Assembly (NCBI GenBank): GCA_040902445.1
Contig: JBBDXJ010000098.1
Span: 1 to 38,717, forward strand
Direction of reading: 5' to 3'
Source of the DNA: Chryseosolibacter sp040902445
GTDB taxonomy: Bacteria > Bacteroidota > Bacteroidia > Cytophagales > Cyclobacteriaceae
Length of the DNA: 38,717 nt
Position numbers and translations under genes: made by a program. The notes under the pieces were generated by a model that saw only the letters and a program-made list of their open reading frames with translations, made no database searches and was not told where the DNA came from. This document shows positions 16,584 through 24,853 of this stretch, in pieces (position 1 is the stretch's first letter; every line of letters starts with the position of its first letter).

Positions 16584-18239
16584 ATGAAAACCATCGTTAT
16601 ACTTTCATTTTCGCTGCTGGTGTGGGCATGCACAACGAAACCCCCCGATAGATCAATCGGGAAAAAATTTGGCTCCGATGTAATTGTTTACGGAGGAACA
16701 TCCGCGGCTGTGGCAGCTGCTGTCCAGATAAAAAGAATGGGTCGGTCGGTCATTGTTGTTTCTCCTGATGTTCACCTTGGTGGACTGTCCTCAGGAGGCC
16801 TGGGTTTTACTGATACTGGGAATAAGGAAGTTATAGGAGGCATTTCAAAGGAATTTTACCAGCACCTTTACGATCACTATCAGAAAGATGACGCGTGGAG
16901 GTGGCAGGCAAAATCCGAGTACGGCAATAAGGGCCAGCACACTGTGGCGATGGATGGCGAGACCAGTAGCATGTGGATATTTGAACCCCACGTGGCCGAA
17001 AAAGTTTTCGAAGATCTGGTGGATGAACTGCAGATCGAGGTACACCGCAATACATGGCTGGACAGATCACCCTCCGGAATTTCTGTGGCGAATGGAAAGA
17101 TCGTCTCCTTTAATTCCCTGAATGGAAATTCATATGAGGCAAAGATGTTCATAGATGCCACCTACGAAGGTGATCTCATGGCGGCTGCAGGAATAAGCTA
17201 TCACGTAGGTCGCGAGCCAAACAGTCAGTACGGTGAACAATGGAATGGTGTACAGACGAATGTATTTCACCATAAACATCAGTTTGAGCTTAAGGTCGAT
17301 CCATTTAAGGTTCCGGGAGAACGCGGCAGCGGACTGTTGCCGGAAGTTTCAGCAGAACAACCCGGTGAATACGGTACGGGTGACAAGAAGTTCCAGGCGT
17401 ACTGCTTCCGGCTCTGTATGAGTAATCATCCTGACAACCGCGTGCCTTTTCCCAAACCCGACGGATATGATCCCGCCCGGTATGAGCTGTTACAACGTGT
17501 ATTTGACGCGGGCTGGCGTGATGTATTCTCAAAATTCGATGCGATACCCAATCGAAAGACCGATACCAACAACCATGGTCCATTTAGTTCGGATTACATC
17601 GGCAAAAATTATGAGTATCCGGAGGCAACTTATGAAAGAAGAAAGGAGATCATCAAAGAACATACAGACTATCAACAGGGACTGTTGTATTTCCTGTCAA
17701 ACGATCCCGGCGTGCCCCCGGAAATCCGGGCAGAGATGAGAAAGTGGGGACTAGCCAAAGATGAATTCACTGATAATAATAACTGGCCACACCAACTGTA
17801 CATCCGCGAAGCCAGACGGATGATCGGAGATTTTGTGATGACAGAGAAAGATGCGTTGGGAAAAACAACGATCGCGCGCCCTATAGGAATGGGTTCCTAC
17901 GCCCTGGATTCTCACAACGCCCAGCGATATGTTACAGCTGAAGGCTTTGTACAGAACGAAGGCGACATCGGTGTGACACCGGATCGCCCCTACTCAATTG
18001 ACTATGGTGCCATTCTTCCAAAGGAAAGCGAATGTTCTAACCTGCTTGTCCCGGTTTGCCTGTCGAGTTCGCACATTGCTTTTGGATCTATCAGGATGGA
18101 ACCTGTTTTTATGATCCTCGGCCAATCAGCCGCCACTGCCGCGGTGCTGGCTATTGACGAGAAAGTTTCGCCGCAGCGATTATCGTACCCGAAGCTCCGA
18201 GAGGTTTTATTGAGAGACAAGCAAAGGCTGGAGCTTTAA
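16584..18239 (+). CDS. Lipoprotein FAD-dependent oxidoreductase (FAD_oxidored family, PF12831-like)
   Basis: About 551 residues. The ATG at 16584 is chosen over the GTG at 16557 because it starts a lipoprotein signal (MKTIVILSFSLLVWAC). The FAD-binding loop VIVYGGTSAAVAAAVQ is followed by LGGLSSGGLGFTDTG, the hallmark of the group often labelled xanthan-lyase-like or FAD-dependent oxidoreductase in polysaccharide-degrading Bacteroidota. Later motifs include ATYEGDLMAAAG, the REARRMIGDFVMTEKD segment and a C-terminal GQSAATAAVLAI closing the FAD site. The role is probably oxidation of a carbohydrate or aromatic compound in the periplasm; the substrate is unknown. The gene stands alone, with the DinB-like gene converging on it. 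Confidence 0.8.
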   Translation: MKTIVILSFSLLVWACTTKPPDRSIGKKFGSDVIVYGGTSAAVAAAVQIKRMGRSVIVVSPDVHLGGLSSGGLGFTDTGNKEVIGGISKEFYQHLYDHYQKDDAWRWQAKSEYGNKGQHTVAMDGETSSMWIFEPHVAEKVFEDLVDELQIEVHRNTWLDRSPSGISVANGKIVSFNSLNGNSYEAKMFIDATYEGDLMAAAGISYHVGREPNSQYGEQWNGVQTNVFHHKHQFELKVDPFKVPGERGSGLLPEVSAEQPGEYGTGDKKFQAYCFRLCMSNHPDNRVPFPKPDGYDPARYELLQRVFDAGWRDVFSKFDAIPNRKTDTNNHGPFSSDYIGKNYEYPEATYERRKEIIKEHTDYQQGLLYFLSNDPGVPPEIRAEMRKWGLAKDEFTDNNNWPHQLYIREARRMIGDFVMTEKDALGKTTIARPIGMGSYALDSHNAQRYVTAEGFVQNEGDIGVTPDRPYSIDYGAILPKESECSNLLVPVCLSSSHIAFGSIRMEPVFMILGQSAATAAVLAIDEKVSPQRLSYPKLREVLLRDKQRLEL

Positions 18240-18273
18240 ACTGCTGTTGTTCATAGCTTCACTCCGAGTCTGG

Positions 18274-18320
18274 CGTGTCGGATATGTGTTTCATTTCATA
18301 GGTATTGCGCCGTCGACACG
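18274..18320. repeat. Inverted repeat between convergent genes
   Basis: CGTGTCG (18274-18280) pairs with CGACACG (18314-18320) across a 33-base loop, in the 99-base gap between the convergent FAD oxidoreductase and DinB-like genes. There is no T-run, so a terminator role is only possible. Confidence 0.35.
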
Positions 18321-18338
18321 TCTCTCATATTCATGTGT

Positions 18339-18851
18339 CTAGATCTTCGACTGTAGGATACGAACTGTCACCAGCAACTGCCCTATGTGGCGCTGGGTGT
18401 GTTCGGCGGCGTGGAAAAGCAACCCGGCGACTGTCGTGGGGATTTCTTTGCGTCCTATTTTCCTTCTTTCAGTAAGAGTTGATTCAGGTGTGTTTTGAAG
18501 CTGGACTATGGCTCTGTTTACTTGCTGGCGGAAGGCATCTACCAGATCGCTGGCTTGAATGGACTTATTAATTTCCTTTTCGGCTGATAGTTCCTTCAAT
18601 TGATCAGCGGTAAGGGCTTCTCCTCGCGCGTAGGTAAACAACCTGTCGACCACCCCGCGGATGTGCAGCAAATGAAATCCAACAGAAGCAACATCAGCCG
18701 GTCTTTGCCATAATAGTTCGGCGGGAAAATTCTCTGTATACCGCTCTGCTTCTTCTACGGCTTGTAACAATGCGTGGGCTAAAGGCTGCAACAAGGCAGG
18801 CACCCCCTCTATGGGCCCTCGTTGCCAAACCTCCCCGATATCTGCACTCAT
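18339..18851 (-). CDS. DinB-like four-helix metal-binding protein
   Basis: A 170-residue helical protein. Metal ligands expected for the DinB/YfiT group are visible: a His in the second helix (GFHLLHIRGVVDRL) and the HAAEHTQRHIGQLL helix near the C-terminus, whose H-x3-H spacing is typical. Members include damage-induced proteins and thiol-dependent S-transferases, so the reaction cannot be named. The ATG at 18851 is preceded within three bases by heptamer array 5, which occupies the ribosome-binding region and leaves no Shine-Dalgarno sequence. Confidence 0.75.
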   Translation of the reverse strand: MSADIGEVWQRGPIEGVPALLQPLAHALLQAVEEAERYTENFPAELLWQRPADVASVGFHLLHIRGVVDRLFTYARGEALTADQLKELSAEKEINKSIQASDLVDAFRQQVNRAIVQLQNTPESTLTERRKIGRKEIPTTVAGLLFHAAEHTQRHIGQLLVTVRILQSKI

Positions 18852-18853
18852 TG

Positions 18854-18874
18854 CTTACAACTTACAACTTACAA
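18854..18874. repeat. Heptamer array 5 (CTTACAA x3) directly upstream of a start codon
   Basis: Three perfect copies of CTTACAA, read on the minus strand as TTGTAAG, lie two bases from the CAT at 18849-18851 that is the start codon of the DinB-like gene. The rest of 18875-19148 holds no gene. Confidence 0.7.
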
Positions 18875-19028
18875 CTTTCCTGAGGCTGTACATTGAATCG
18901 AACAATGTTTCATAACTGGTTTTAACCTGCATAAACTACCAAGGTAGAGGTGGTGGGATTTGGACCCATTCAGCTATGGTTTTGCCAATAAACTAACAAC
19001 CTTATGCTATGATCTGAATACTTTCGCG

Positions 19029-19059
19029 TTGCAATGTTAGCGGAAGTTGTATAACTTTA
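19029..19059 (+). promoter_or_regulatory. Candidate promoter for the C2-like gene
   Basis: TTG at 19029-19031, a 20-base spacer and TAACTTTA at 19052-19059 (one mismatch to TAnnTTTG) fit the Bacteroidota -33/-7 layout, about 90 bases before the ATG at 19149. Confidence 0.4.
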
Positions 19060-19148
19060 TTGCTGTCTGTAACAGAATAATACCCATCCCATCATCCCGG
19101 GAGTAACGCAGATCTTATTCAATTAATTCACGAATCTCAGGAAAAAAA

Positions 19149-19550
19149 ATGGCTGAAAAAAAGAAAGTTCTACGCCTGGAATCACTGGTTGCATACCTGC
19201 AAACGGAAAGGGACGGCGATGAGATCTTTATCAAGTATAAGGATAAAAAAGTCGCTCCTGCGAAATCGAAATTCATCAAGATGACTAAGGATCCCATTAA
19301 GCTTAACATCGAATTGGAGTTGCTTAAAACCGAGAAATGGGTAGAACTGGAGTTGTGGGATTACGATCGTTTTACACCTAACGACAGCCTGGGAAAATTC
19401 AAATTATTGGTAGATCAGCCATCGGAGAATTTCACTGCCGAGCTGGAGCGCAATAAGGATTCGGATGCGCGGTATGTTTTGAACTGGTCTGTGATCGAGC
19501 GGATACCAAAAAAAGCCAAATCACCCACCTCGCCCAGGAAACTGCGCTAA
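19149..19550 (+). CDS. Small C2-domain-like protein
   Basis: A 133-residue protein without signal peptide. The central part (PIKLNIELELL, KWVELELWDYDRFTPNDSLGKFKL) has the strand order and the D-x-D...D-x-LG pattern of C2 domains, where Asp residues in the loops bind calcium and phospholipid. The N- and C-termini are very basic (MAEKKK, KKAKSPTSPRKLR), which would suit binding to an acidic membrane or nucleic acid. C2-like proteins are uncommon in bacteria and the role is unknown. Its TAA overlaps the stop codon of the convergent ABC ATPase gene. Confidence 0.55.
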   Translation: MAEKKKVLRLESLVAYLQTERDGDEIFIKYKDKKVAPAKSKFIKMTKDPIKLNIELELLKTEKWVELELWDYDRFTPNDSLGKFKLLVDQPSENFTAELERNKDSDARYVLNWSVIERIPKKAKSPTSPRKLR

Positions 19551-20545
19551 ACATACCGCAGGTCCTGCGGAGAAACTGAAATATATACGGCAGCACCGTT
19601 TTTTATGTTATGCTTTTCCGATCTTACCCTGATCCGGGTTTTTGAAATCAGTATATCCATCTCGCAGTAACTGCCAACAAATTCTACGCTCTCCACTGTG
19701 CCCCTTATAGCCCTCTTGCTTTTTTTTACCAACTTGAAATGTTCGGGTCGCAGAAAAATACTTTTTTTTCCAGCATCTGCTATGAATTCTTTCATGGCCT
19801 TTAATTGCGAAAATGCTTTGAAACTTTCAGGGTGAATAATATTGTAATTCCCAAAGAGGCCACCCGTATATTCATTGACAGGTCGTTTATAGATCTTCTC
19901 GGGCTTTCCTTTTTGTATGATTTGCCCGTCTTTCATCACGAGAATTTTATCCGCCCAGGAAAGCGTATCCTGGGGATCGTGCGAGACCAGTATGCAGGTG
20001 ATCTTTAATTTCTCCCCGATATCGCGAATGACTGACTTCAGGGTGTTCTTGTGGACCATGTCCAGATGTGAAAAAGGCTCGTCGAGTAATAGCAGGCCGG
20101 GACTTGAGATCAATAACCTGCAAATAGCGATGCGCTGTTTCTCACCCCCTGAAAGCTGATCAGTTTTGCGTTTTAACAAATGGCTGATCTGACATACATC
20201 ATACAATTTACCGGCTTCCCTGTCTGAAAGGGAATTGGAATAGGAAAGGACCTGTTCAACCCTTAAAAATTTCTGCAACTCAAAGTGCTGCGACAGGTAA
20301 GCTATACCGGGATGTCCGGGAACTAACTGATCATCAGGTCCCGTTATTTTTTTCTTTTCAAACCAAAGCTCGCCACTATCAGGTTGGATCAATCCCGCAA
20401 TAAGCCTTAACAATGTGCTCTTCCCGGCGCCGGTCTCGCCAGCGATGGCAATTTTCTCCAGCTTCCGCTGCGAAAAGCTGATCTTGCTTAACAGGAAGTC
20501 GCCCTCCCCTTTCTTGCTGATGTTTGCTGCCTTGAGAAATGTCAT
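19547..20545 (-). CDS. ABC transporter ATP-binding protein with TOBE-like tail (orphan)
   Basis: A 332-residue ATPase. The ATG at 20545 is preferred to the TTG at 20569. Motifs: Walker A GETGAGKST, Q-loop YLSQHFE, signature LSGGEKQR, Walker B LLLLDEP and switch His VSHDP. After about residue 235 the chain continues into a TOBE-like beta domain (FLRPEHFKLVKKSKRAIRGTVESVEFVGSYCEM), as in PotA, MalK and FbpC of ABC importers. No permease or binding-protein gene is adjacent, so the partner is elsewhere or the gene is an orphan. It lies 24 bases after the zinc-ribbon gene, suggesting an operon, and its stop overlaps that of the convergent C2-like gene. Confidence 0.8.
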   Translation of the reverse strand: MTFLKAANISKKGEGDFLLSKISFSQRKLEKIAIAGETGAGKSTLLRLIAGLIQPDSGELWFEKKKITGPDDQLVPGHPGIAYLSQHFELQKFLRVEQVLSYSNSLSDREAGKLYDVCQISHLLKRKTDQLSGGEKQRIAICRLLISSPGLLLLDEPFSHLDMVHKNTLKSVIRDIGEKLKITCILVSHDPQDTLSWADKILVMKDGQIIQKGKPEKIYKRPVNEYTGGLFGNYNIIHPESFKAFSQLKAMKEFIADAGKKSIFLRPEHFKLVKKSKRAIRGTVESVEFVGSYCEMDILISKTRIRVRSEKHNIKNGAAVYISVSPQDLRYV

Positions 20546-20569
20546 ATAGTGCGCGCTACCAACAACCAA

Positions 20570-21205
20570 CTACTTTTTATCAACCCACGTATCCATCTTT
20601 ATTTTTTCGATGAGCAGGGAGTTCTTGAATTCATGAATTAATTTTTCCATTTCTGTTTCGCGTGTTTGCAGGTCGTTGAAATCCTGGTCGTGCGCATCGA
20701 TCACCGGTTTCAGTTTGTCCAGGTTAGCCTGCATATTGGTGATCACGGCCTTACGTTCCTCTCTTTCGGATTCTTCGCTGAGGTCATTTTCGTTTTTCGA
20801 GCGCAACGTCTGAAGTACTTCCTGAATATATTGGATCATATCCCAGGGATTGTTGGGCATATTCCACGTAAAGTAAATATTACACTTCCGGCATTTATAA
20901 CGGTTGCTCACCCACGCTTTTTCATTTTTCTCCGTGCCAGAGGCTTTTAACATATCCCTGGAATGGCAGTGCGGACACAGTGGATTGTCCTTAACCAGCT
21001 TTTTCAGGTACTCACGTTGTTCCTGGATAAAGGCTCTCGTATTGGCGTGGTTGCTCATGTGCTCGATAAAACGGTCCACCGCATCTTCCACCTTTTTGTT
21101 CTCCTCGCCGATCTTTCCTTCGGCGATTAACTTTTTGCTTTGCTTCTTAAAAAAGGTCGCAACCTTGACCAGTTCCCGTTCATTTGGCTTGAAGTTTATA
21201 TTCAT
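20570..21205 (-). CDS. Zinc-ribbon and coiled-coil protein of unknown function
   Basis: About 211 residues starting at the ATG at 21205 (MNINFKPNEREL); the frame is open to a TTG at 21256 but the extension looks untranslated. The central CPHCHS and CRKCN pairs, about 25 residues apart, form a zinc ribbon of the transposase/TFIIS-like kind, with coiled-coil helices before it (FIQEQREYLKKLV) and after it (about 60 charged residues). Cytoplasmic. It could be a nucleic-acid-binding or scaffold protein. It is first in a two-gene operon with the orphan ABC ATPase. A TATTTTTG promoter box lies 15 bases upstream. Confidence 0.65.
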   Translation of the reverse strand: MNINFKPNERELVKVATFFKKQSKKLIAEGKIGEENKKVEDAVDRFIEHMSNHANTRAFIQEQREYLKKLVKDNPLCPHCHSRDMLKASGTEKNEKAWVSNRYKCRKCNIYFTWNMPNNPWDMIQYIQEVLQTLRSKNENDLSEESEREERKAVITNMQANLDKLKPVIDAHDQDFNDLQTRETEMEKLIHEFKNSLLIEKIKMDTWVDKK

Positions 21206-21219
21206 CTGAGGTGTATATT

Positions 21220-21227
21220 CAAAAATA
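21220..21227 (-). promoter_or_regulatory. Bacteroidota -7 box (TATTTTTG) for the zinc-ribbon/ABC operon
   Basis: On the minus strand TATTTTTG matches TAnnTTTG and lies 14 bases before the ATG at 21205. A TTG about 23 bases further upstream may serve as the -33 element. Confidence 0.45.
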
Positions 21228-21302
21228 TATAAATCATTGCAACTTTTTACCAACAAAACCTAAGATGGCAGCCATATAATTGTTTGCAGGTTTCCGCTTC
21301 AA

Positions 21303-22700
21303 ATGTTTATCTTTCAATCACACCAAAAAAAAACAGAATTGCGCGATACTTTTAAAAATATTTATTTGGGGTTTGTCGTTTCCCTCACATTTTTCACATG
21401 TGCTGACAAAGACGAATCAGATCAGGGAGCTGCAGGCGAATCGTACCGGTCATTTACAGCCGATGGCGCATGGTGCTGGTTTTCAGATCCACGGGCGATT
21501 TATTTTGAGGGAACATATAAGAGGACTTATTCGGGATGGGTGGATAGCCTGGGCAATATCGTGGTAGGGTCTTATGACTATGCTGACGGAAAGATACGGA
21601 CAAAAATATTGCACGAGCGTTTTGAAAGAGATGACCACGACAACCCGAGCTTCTTTATGGATTCACAAGGAAAGCTGATGGTATTCTACTCCAGGCACGG
21701 CACCAGGAACTCACCGATTTTTTTGGCGAGAAGTAAAAATTCTGAAGACATTTCGCAATGGGAACCTGTCCGAAAACTGAGATTAAACGATACCATCGCC
21801 TATGCGGGCCTCTCCAACAGCTATACATACACCAACATCGTTCAGTTATCGGAGGAAAAGAACAAGTTGTACCTTTTCTGGCGCGGCGCGGATTTCAAAC
21901 CCAATTTTTCTGTCTCCATCGACAGTGGCAAAAACTGGGATCAGGGTAAAATTCTCATTCTTCCCGAAAGGATCTACAAGAACCGGAGACCGTATATGAA
22001 AGTTGCCTCGAACAACCGGGATGTTATCCATTTTGCCTTTACAGATGGGCATCCCAACGCGGAACCAACAAATTCGATTTATTACGCAAAATATCAAGGC
22101 GGAGCTTTGCACAAAGCCAATGGTGAAAAGATCATGGATTGGTCATTCTTGCCATTGGATCCAAAGCAGTCTGATGTCGTGTATAATGCGGCCCAATCCA
22201 GGGAGAAAGCCTGGATCTGGGATGTAGCTGAAAACAAAGCTGGAAATCCGGTCATTGTATATTCCCAGTTTCCCAGCGATAGCAATCACGTATATTATTA
22301 CAGCATTTATGATGAAGGCCGTTGGAATAACTACCGGTTACACGATTCGGGACCCTGGTTTCCACATACCCTCGCGGGTGCCACGGAACGCGAACCAAAT
22401 TATTCAGGAGGAATTGTTTTAGACCACGAAGATCCGTCGAACGTCTATTTGTCGCGCGAAAAAAACGGAGTGTTTGAGCTTGAAAAATGGACTACCGATG
22501 ACAGCGGAAAAAACTGGAAGGTCACTGTCATCACCAAGGATTCCGAGTTCGATAACGTAAGACCATTTGTAGTGCGAAATCACGCCGATGATTCCGGAAT
22601 AGTACTTTGGATGAATATTAAAAAATATTTGCATTACACAGATTACCAGGGGGAGATAAAGATATTGGTGAGGCACCCACGAGTGGTGCCCGTACGGTAG
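21303..22700 (+). CDS. BNR-repeat beta-propeller lipoprotein (PF15892-like)
   Basis: A 465-residue protein. The N-terminus has a weak lipoprotein signal (LGFVVSLTFFTC, Cys at 33). The mature part opens with GAWCWFSDPRAIYFEG, a characteristic start of the BNR_4 family found with sialidase-fold propellers and some ulvan or rhamnogalacturonan lyases. Asp-box-like turns recur (SIDSGKNWDQG, TDDSGKNWKV), and further propeller blades include DDHDNPSFFMD and GGIVLDHEDPSNVYLSR. Substrate recognition or lysis of a polysaccharide is likely, but I cannot point to catalytic residues. The TAG stop sits in one arm of a large hairpin. Confidence 0.75.
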   Translation: MFIFQSHQKKTELRDTFKNIYLGFVVSLTFFTCADKDESDQGAAGESYRSFTADGAWCWFSDPRAIYFEGTYKRTYSGWVDSLGNIVVGSYDYADGKIRTKILHERFERDDHDNPSFFMDSQGKLMVFYSRHGTRNSPIFLARSKNSEDISQWEPVRKLRLNDTIAYAGLSNSYTYTNIVQLSEEKNKLYLFWRGADFKPNFSVSIDSGKNWDQGKILILPERIYKNRRPYMKVASNNRDVIHFAFTDGHPNAEPTNSIYYAKYQGGALHKANGEKIMDWSFLPLDPKQSDVVYNAAQSREKAWIWDVAENKAGNPVIVYSQFPSDSNHVYYYSIYDEGRWNNYRLHDSGPWFPHTLAGATEREPNYSGGIVLDHEDPSNVYLSREKNGVFELEKWTTDDSGKNWKVTVITKDSEFDNVRPFVVRNHADDSGIVLWMNIKKYLHYTDYQGEIKILVRHPRVVPVR

Positions 22701-22746
22701 GGGCAATCCCTGGCGGATACCCCGATAGGGTGCCAGTATCCCCTAC
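22697..22746. terminator. Symmetrical hairpin holding the stop codons of two convergent genes
   Basis: GTAGGGG (22697-22703) pairs with CCCCTAC (22740-22746). Inside, TGGC (22711-22714) pairs with GCCA (22732-22735) and ACCC with GGGT. Each outer arm contains a stop codon: TAG of the BNR gene at 22698-22700 and, on the minus strand, TAG of the membrane protein at 22743-22745. No T-run follows, so a two-way terminator or mRNA end-protecting structure is inferred. Confidence 0.6.
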
Positions 22747-23231
22747 TCAAAATACGCCAGAAGTCTTCCACAGGTGATAACGCCTGTCCAGAGTATGAGG
22801 GAAATTATGCCGGCGGCCTTGGCCGCGTAGGGTGTGGGTTGGAGATGATCCCAGCTCCTGACTGTGGGGAAGGTAAAGCGATGAAAAAATCCCGCATTGG
22901 CGAATGCAACAAGGATCAGCGTCAGCTTTATTCCGAAGACGCTGTTGCCGCTTAGTGATGTTGCTTCGGTAATAAATAAAAGAAGGCCGGATGGAATCAC
23001 AAGCAACAAACTTCTTCGCGACCAGGGAAGTAAATGTTTGGCGAGGTCTGTTACGGGTATTTTTTTTGAGACCCCCAAAAGTCGAAAATCGAACAAAAAT
23101 GCACTTCCCACTAAAAAAACGAATCCTACTATGTGGATGATCTCGATGACGGGATACAAAATTTGCGAATGACGGATGTAAACAGCCAGAGAAGATGCCT
23201 CCAGCCATTCAAACACACGCCCGTCATTCAT
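22743..23231 (-). CDS. Four-helix membrane protein, DUF6644-like
   Basis: A 162-residue integral membrane protein with about four transmembrane helices (around residues 22-48, 72-88, 96-114, 138-158). It contains HSQILYPVIEIIHIVGF near the start and PWSRRSLL between helices. The layout and its position directly behind a DUF6152 gene match the DUF6644 group, which resembles CopD-like membrane proteins; I assign it by context and pattern only. It starts one base after the preceding stop, so the two genes are co-translated. Conserved His residues could bind metal or haem, but this is speculation. Confidence 0.6.
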   Translation of the reverse strand: MNDGRVFEWLEASSLAVYIRHSQILYPVIEIIHIVGFVFLVGSAFLFDFRLLGVSKKIPVTDLAKHLLPWSRRSLLLVIPSGLLLFITEATSLSGNSVFGIKLTLILVAFANAGFFHRFTFPTVRSWDHLQPTPYAAKAAGIISLILWTGVITCGRLLAYFE

Positions 23232-23232
23232 A

Positions 23233-23607
23233 TTATCGCAGCTCGGTTGCCTTCTCTCCTATGGTGATCCGTTCTGCGCGCATTTCGTCATCTATTTTTA
23301 GATGGGGATATCCGACAACCGTGGCCTGAATTCCTTTCTTGAGCATGCTCTCCTGCAATCCGCGGCTTTCCATACGGCTGGGCGGCGCCAGAACTACCGT
23401 CCATGTTTTTTTATCGACTTTAAACTTCAGCATGCCGTGCGGGTTGTCATAGCTGTATTCCAGGATTTCCCCTTTCAGGTTCAAAACCTTCTTTTGATCG
23501 TAACTGCTCCAGCCATGGTGGAAAGCGCTGAAGGAAACGCAAAGGAGCGCCAATGCGGTGATCGCAAGCGCGGCTGTCTTTTGATGAACCAATAAATTGA
23601 GTTTCAT
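23233..23607 (-). CDS. Periplasmic DUF6152-like protein
   Basis: A 124-residue exported protein with a signal peptide ending near SFSA. The mature start FHHGWSSYD, then LKGEILEYSYDNPHGMLKF, TWTVVLAPPSRMESRGL and DEMRAERITIG, fit the DUF6152 family. The exposed HH pair and NPH are candidate metal ligands. It is the first gene of the pair with the membrane protein at 22743, suggesting a periplasmic subunit plus membrane anchor. The function is not established. Confidence 0.7.
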   Translation of the reverse strand: MKLNLLVHQKTAALAITALALLCVSFSAFHHGWSSYDQKKVLNLKGEILEYSYDNPHGMLKFKVDKKTWTVVLAPPSRMESRGLQESMLKKGIQATVVGYPHLKIDDEMRAERITIGEKATELR

Positions 23608-23721
23608 ATGGTTTAAAGTTGGTTGTATAAAATTAACCTTCTTTTTTCAATACTGTTCGCCAATATCATTTTTTTTAAAGCAGCAGTACGGCCAGATAAT
23701 GCCACTCGCCGGATAATATTC

Positions 23722-24480
23722 CTACGTGTCTTTTGTGAATCTTAGCCAGCGGATATTAAACCTGGAAACTTGTGGAGTGGAATCCGTGTCAATTCTAAGC
23801 CTCTGATATTGACAGTATATTCCCGCAAGCAGGAAAATTTCTCCCAGCAGGAAAAGGCTCCAGTTAAATGCAGCGGGAATGTATCCGGATGCCAGGCGCA
23901 GAAAATCCTGGTTTTGAAGAATGTTCGCGTAGTCACCGATGAATCCGTTGTTGATGATGAGCCATCCATAATCCTGCATGAATGTGTATAGAATAAAAAA
24001 GCAACCAGCCGATATCAGGGTCCATGCCAAACGTGAAAGGGGTTTTGGAGTGAACAGTAATACCAGTGTCAACACGATCATAGTAAAGGAACAAATGATC
24101 GGCGCTAATACGGGTCCCAGCCACGTGAAAGGGATGAGGAACAGTATATCCCATTCCAGCAACGAGGCAGGCCAGTTGATAAATACTTTAAGCCATCCGT
24201 AATAAAAGATATCCCAGACAGCAAACGCCAGGAGGAAATAAGCCAAACGGTCTTTAAAGTGCGTGCCGGCGAGATAGCCCACCGCCAGCAACATGACGAG
24301 TGTGGAAATTTCTCTGAGTAGTTCAACTTTCAGGATACCAGGATCGATCAATTGAAAGGCAACCGTAAATCCATTGGGATAGTATAACGCCCGCAAGTAA
24401 ACTACTACCGCACTTTCCAACGCTGCCATGGCGATACTGAAAATGCAAACTCCTATAAAAGTTTTGACCGTTGTGTTCAT
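23722..24480 (-). CDS. Integral membrane protein of unknown function
   Basis: A 252-residue hydrophobic protein with about seven predicted transmembrane helices and a short basic cytoplasmic tail. Recognisable segments are ALESAVVVYLRALYYPNGF after the first helix, VWDIFYYGWLKVFINWP and FTWLGPVLAPIICSF. I do not recognise a named family. The start lies 10 bases after the stop of the radical-SAM remnant, so it may be transcribed through that remnant. Confidence 0.65.
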   Translation of the reverse strand: MNTTVKTFIGVCIFSIAMAALESAVVVYLRALYYPNGFTVAFQLIDPGILKVELLREISTLVMLLAVGYLAGTHFKDRLAYFLLAFAVWDIFYYGWLKVFINWPASLLEWDILFLIPFTWLGPVLAPIICSFTMIVLTLVLLFTPKPLSRLAWTLISAGCFFILYTFMQDYGWLIINNGFIGDYANILQNQDFLRLASGYIPAAFNWSLFLLGEIFLLAGIYCQYQRLRIDTDSTPQVSRFNIRWLRFTKDT

Positions 24481-24489
24481 GACCTTAAA

Positions 24490-24828
24490 TTAAGTTTTTC
24501 TAAACTTATAATATCCGAATGGCAGCGAAAAAGAATGGATCCTCCGATGACACCGAACATACAATCGATCAGCCGCCAGCACGGAGTCCACTCTTGCGGC
24601 ACCCTGGAAAACGCGGTTCATTCCCTTCATTCCTTCAAATAGGTCAGTTGCGAATTTCATATTGCCAAGCAGGTGGTCGTCAAGAAAATACAGATGTCTT
24701 CCTGGAAGTCTTTCAATTTCAGCCAGGGCATCATCAACATATTTGCAATAATCAAAAGTACTTTGTATTTCAAAGTTGACTGAGTTTTTCAGATAATCAA
24801 AGACTTTCCGAAAATTTTTTTGCAGCAC
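24490..24828 (-). pseudogene. Fragment of a B12-binding-domain radical SAM protein
   Basis: The 112-codon frame has no good start (GTG) and no CxxxCxxC cluster. Its middle, VDDALAEIERLPGRHLYFLDD and LFEGMKGMNRVFQGAARVD, matches the core of the cobalamin-binding radical SAM family (expected LDDHLFGN...LF.GM.GM). After AADRL the pattern breaks. In another frame over the same bases, GSILFRCHSDIISLEKLN resembles the expected next segment (RSLFVGFE...ENL), so a frameshift is likely. Both the N-terminal cluster and the C-terminal third are missing. It is a decayed gene, not a small active enzyme. Confidence 0.6.
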
Positions 24829-24853
24829 CCGTTTCCTTATCAGGTTATTCCTG

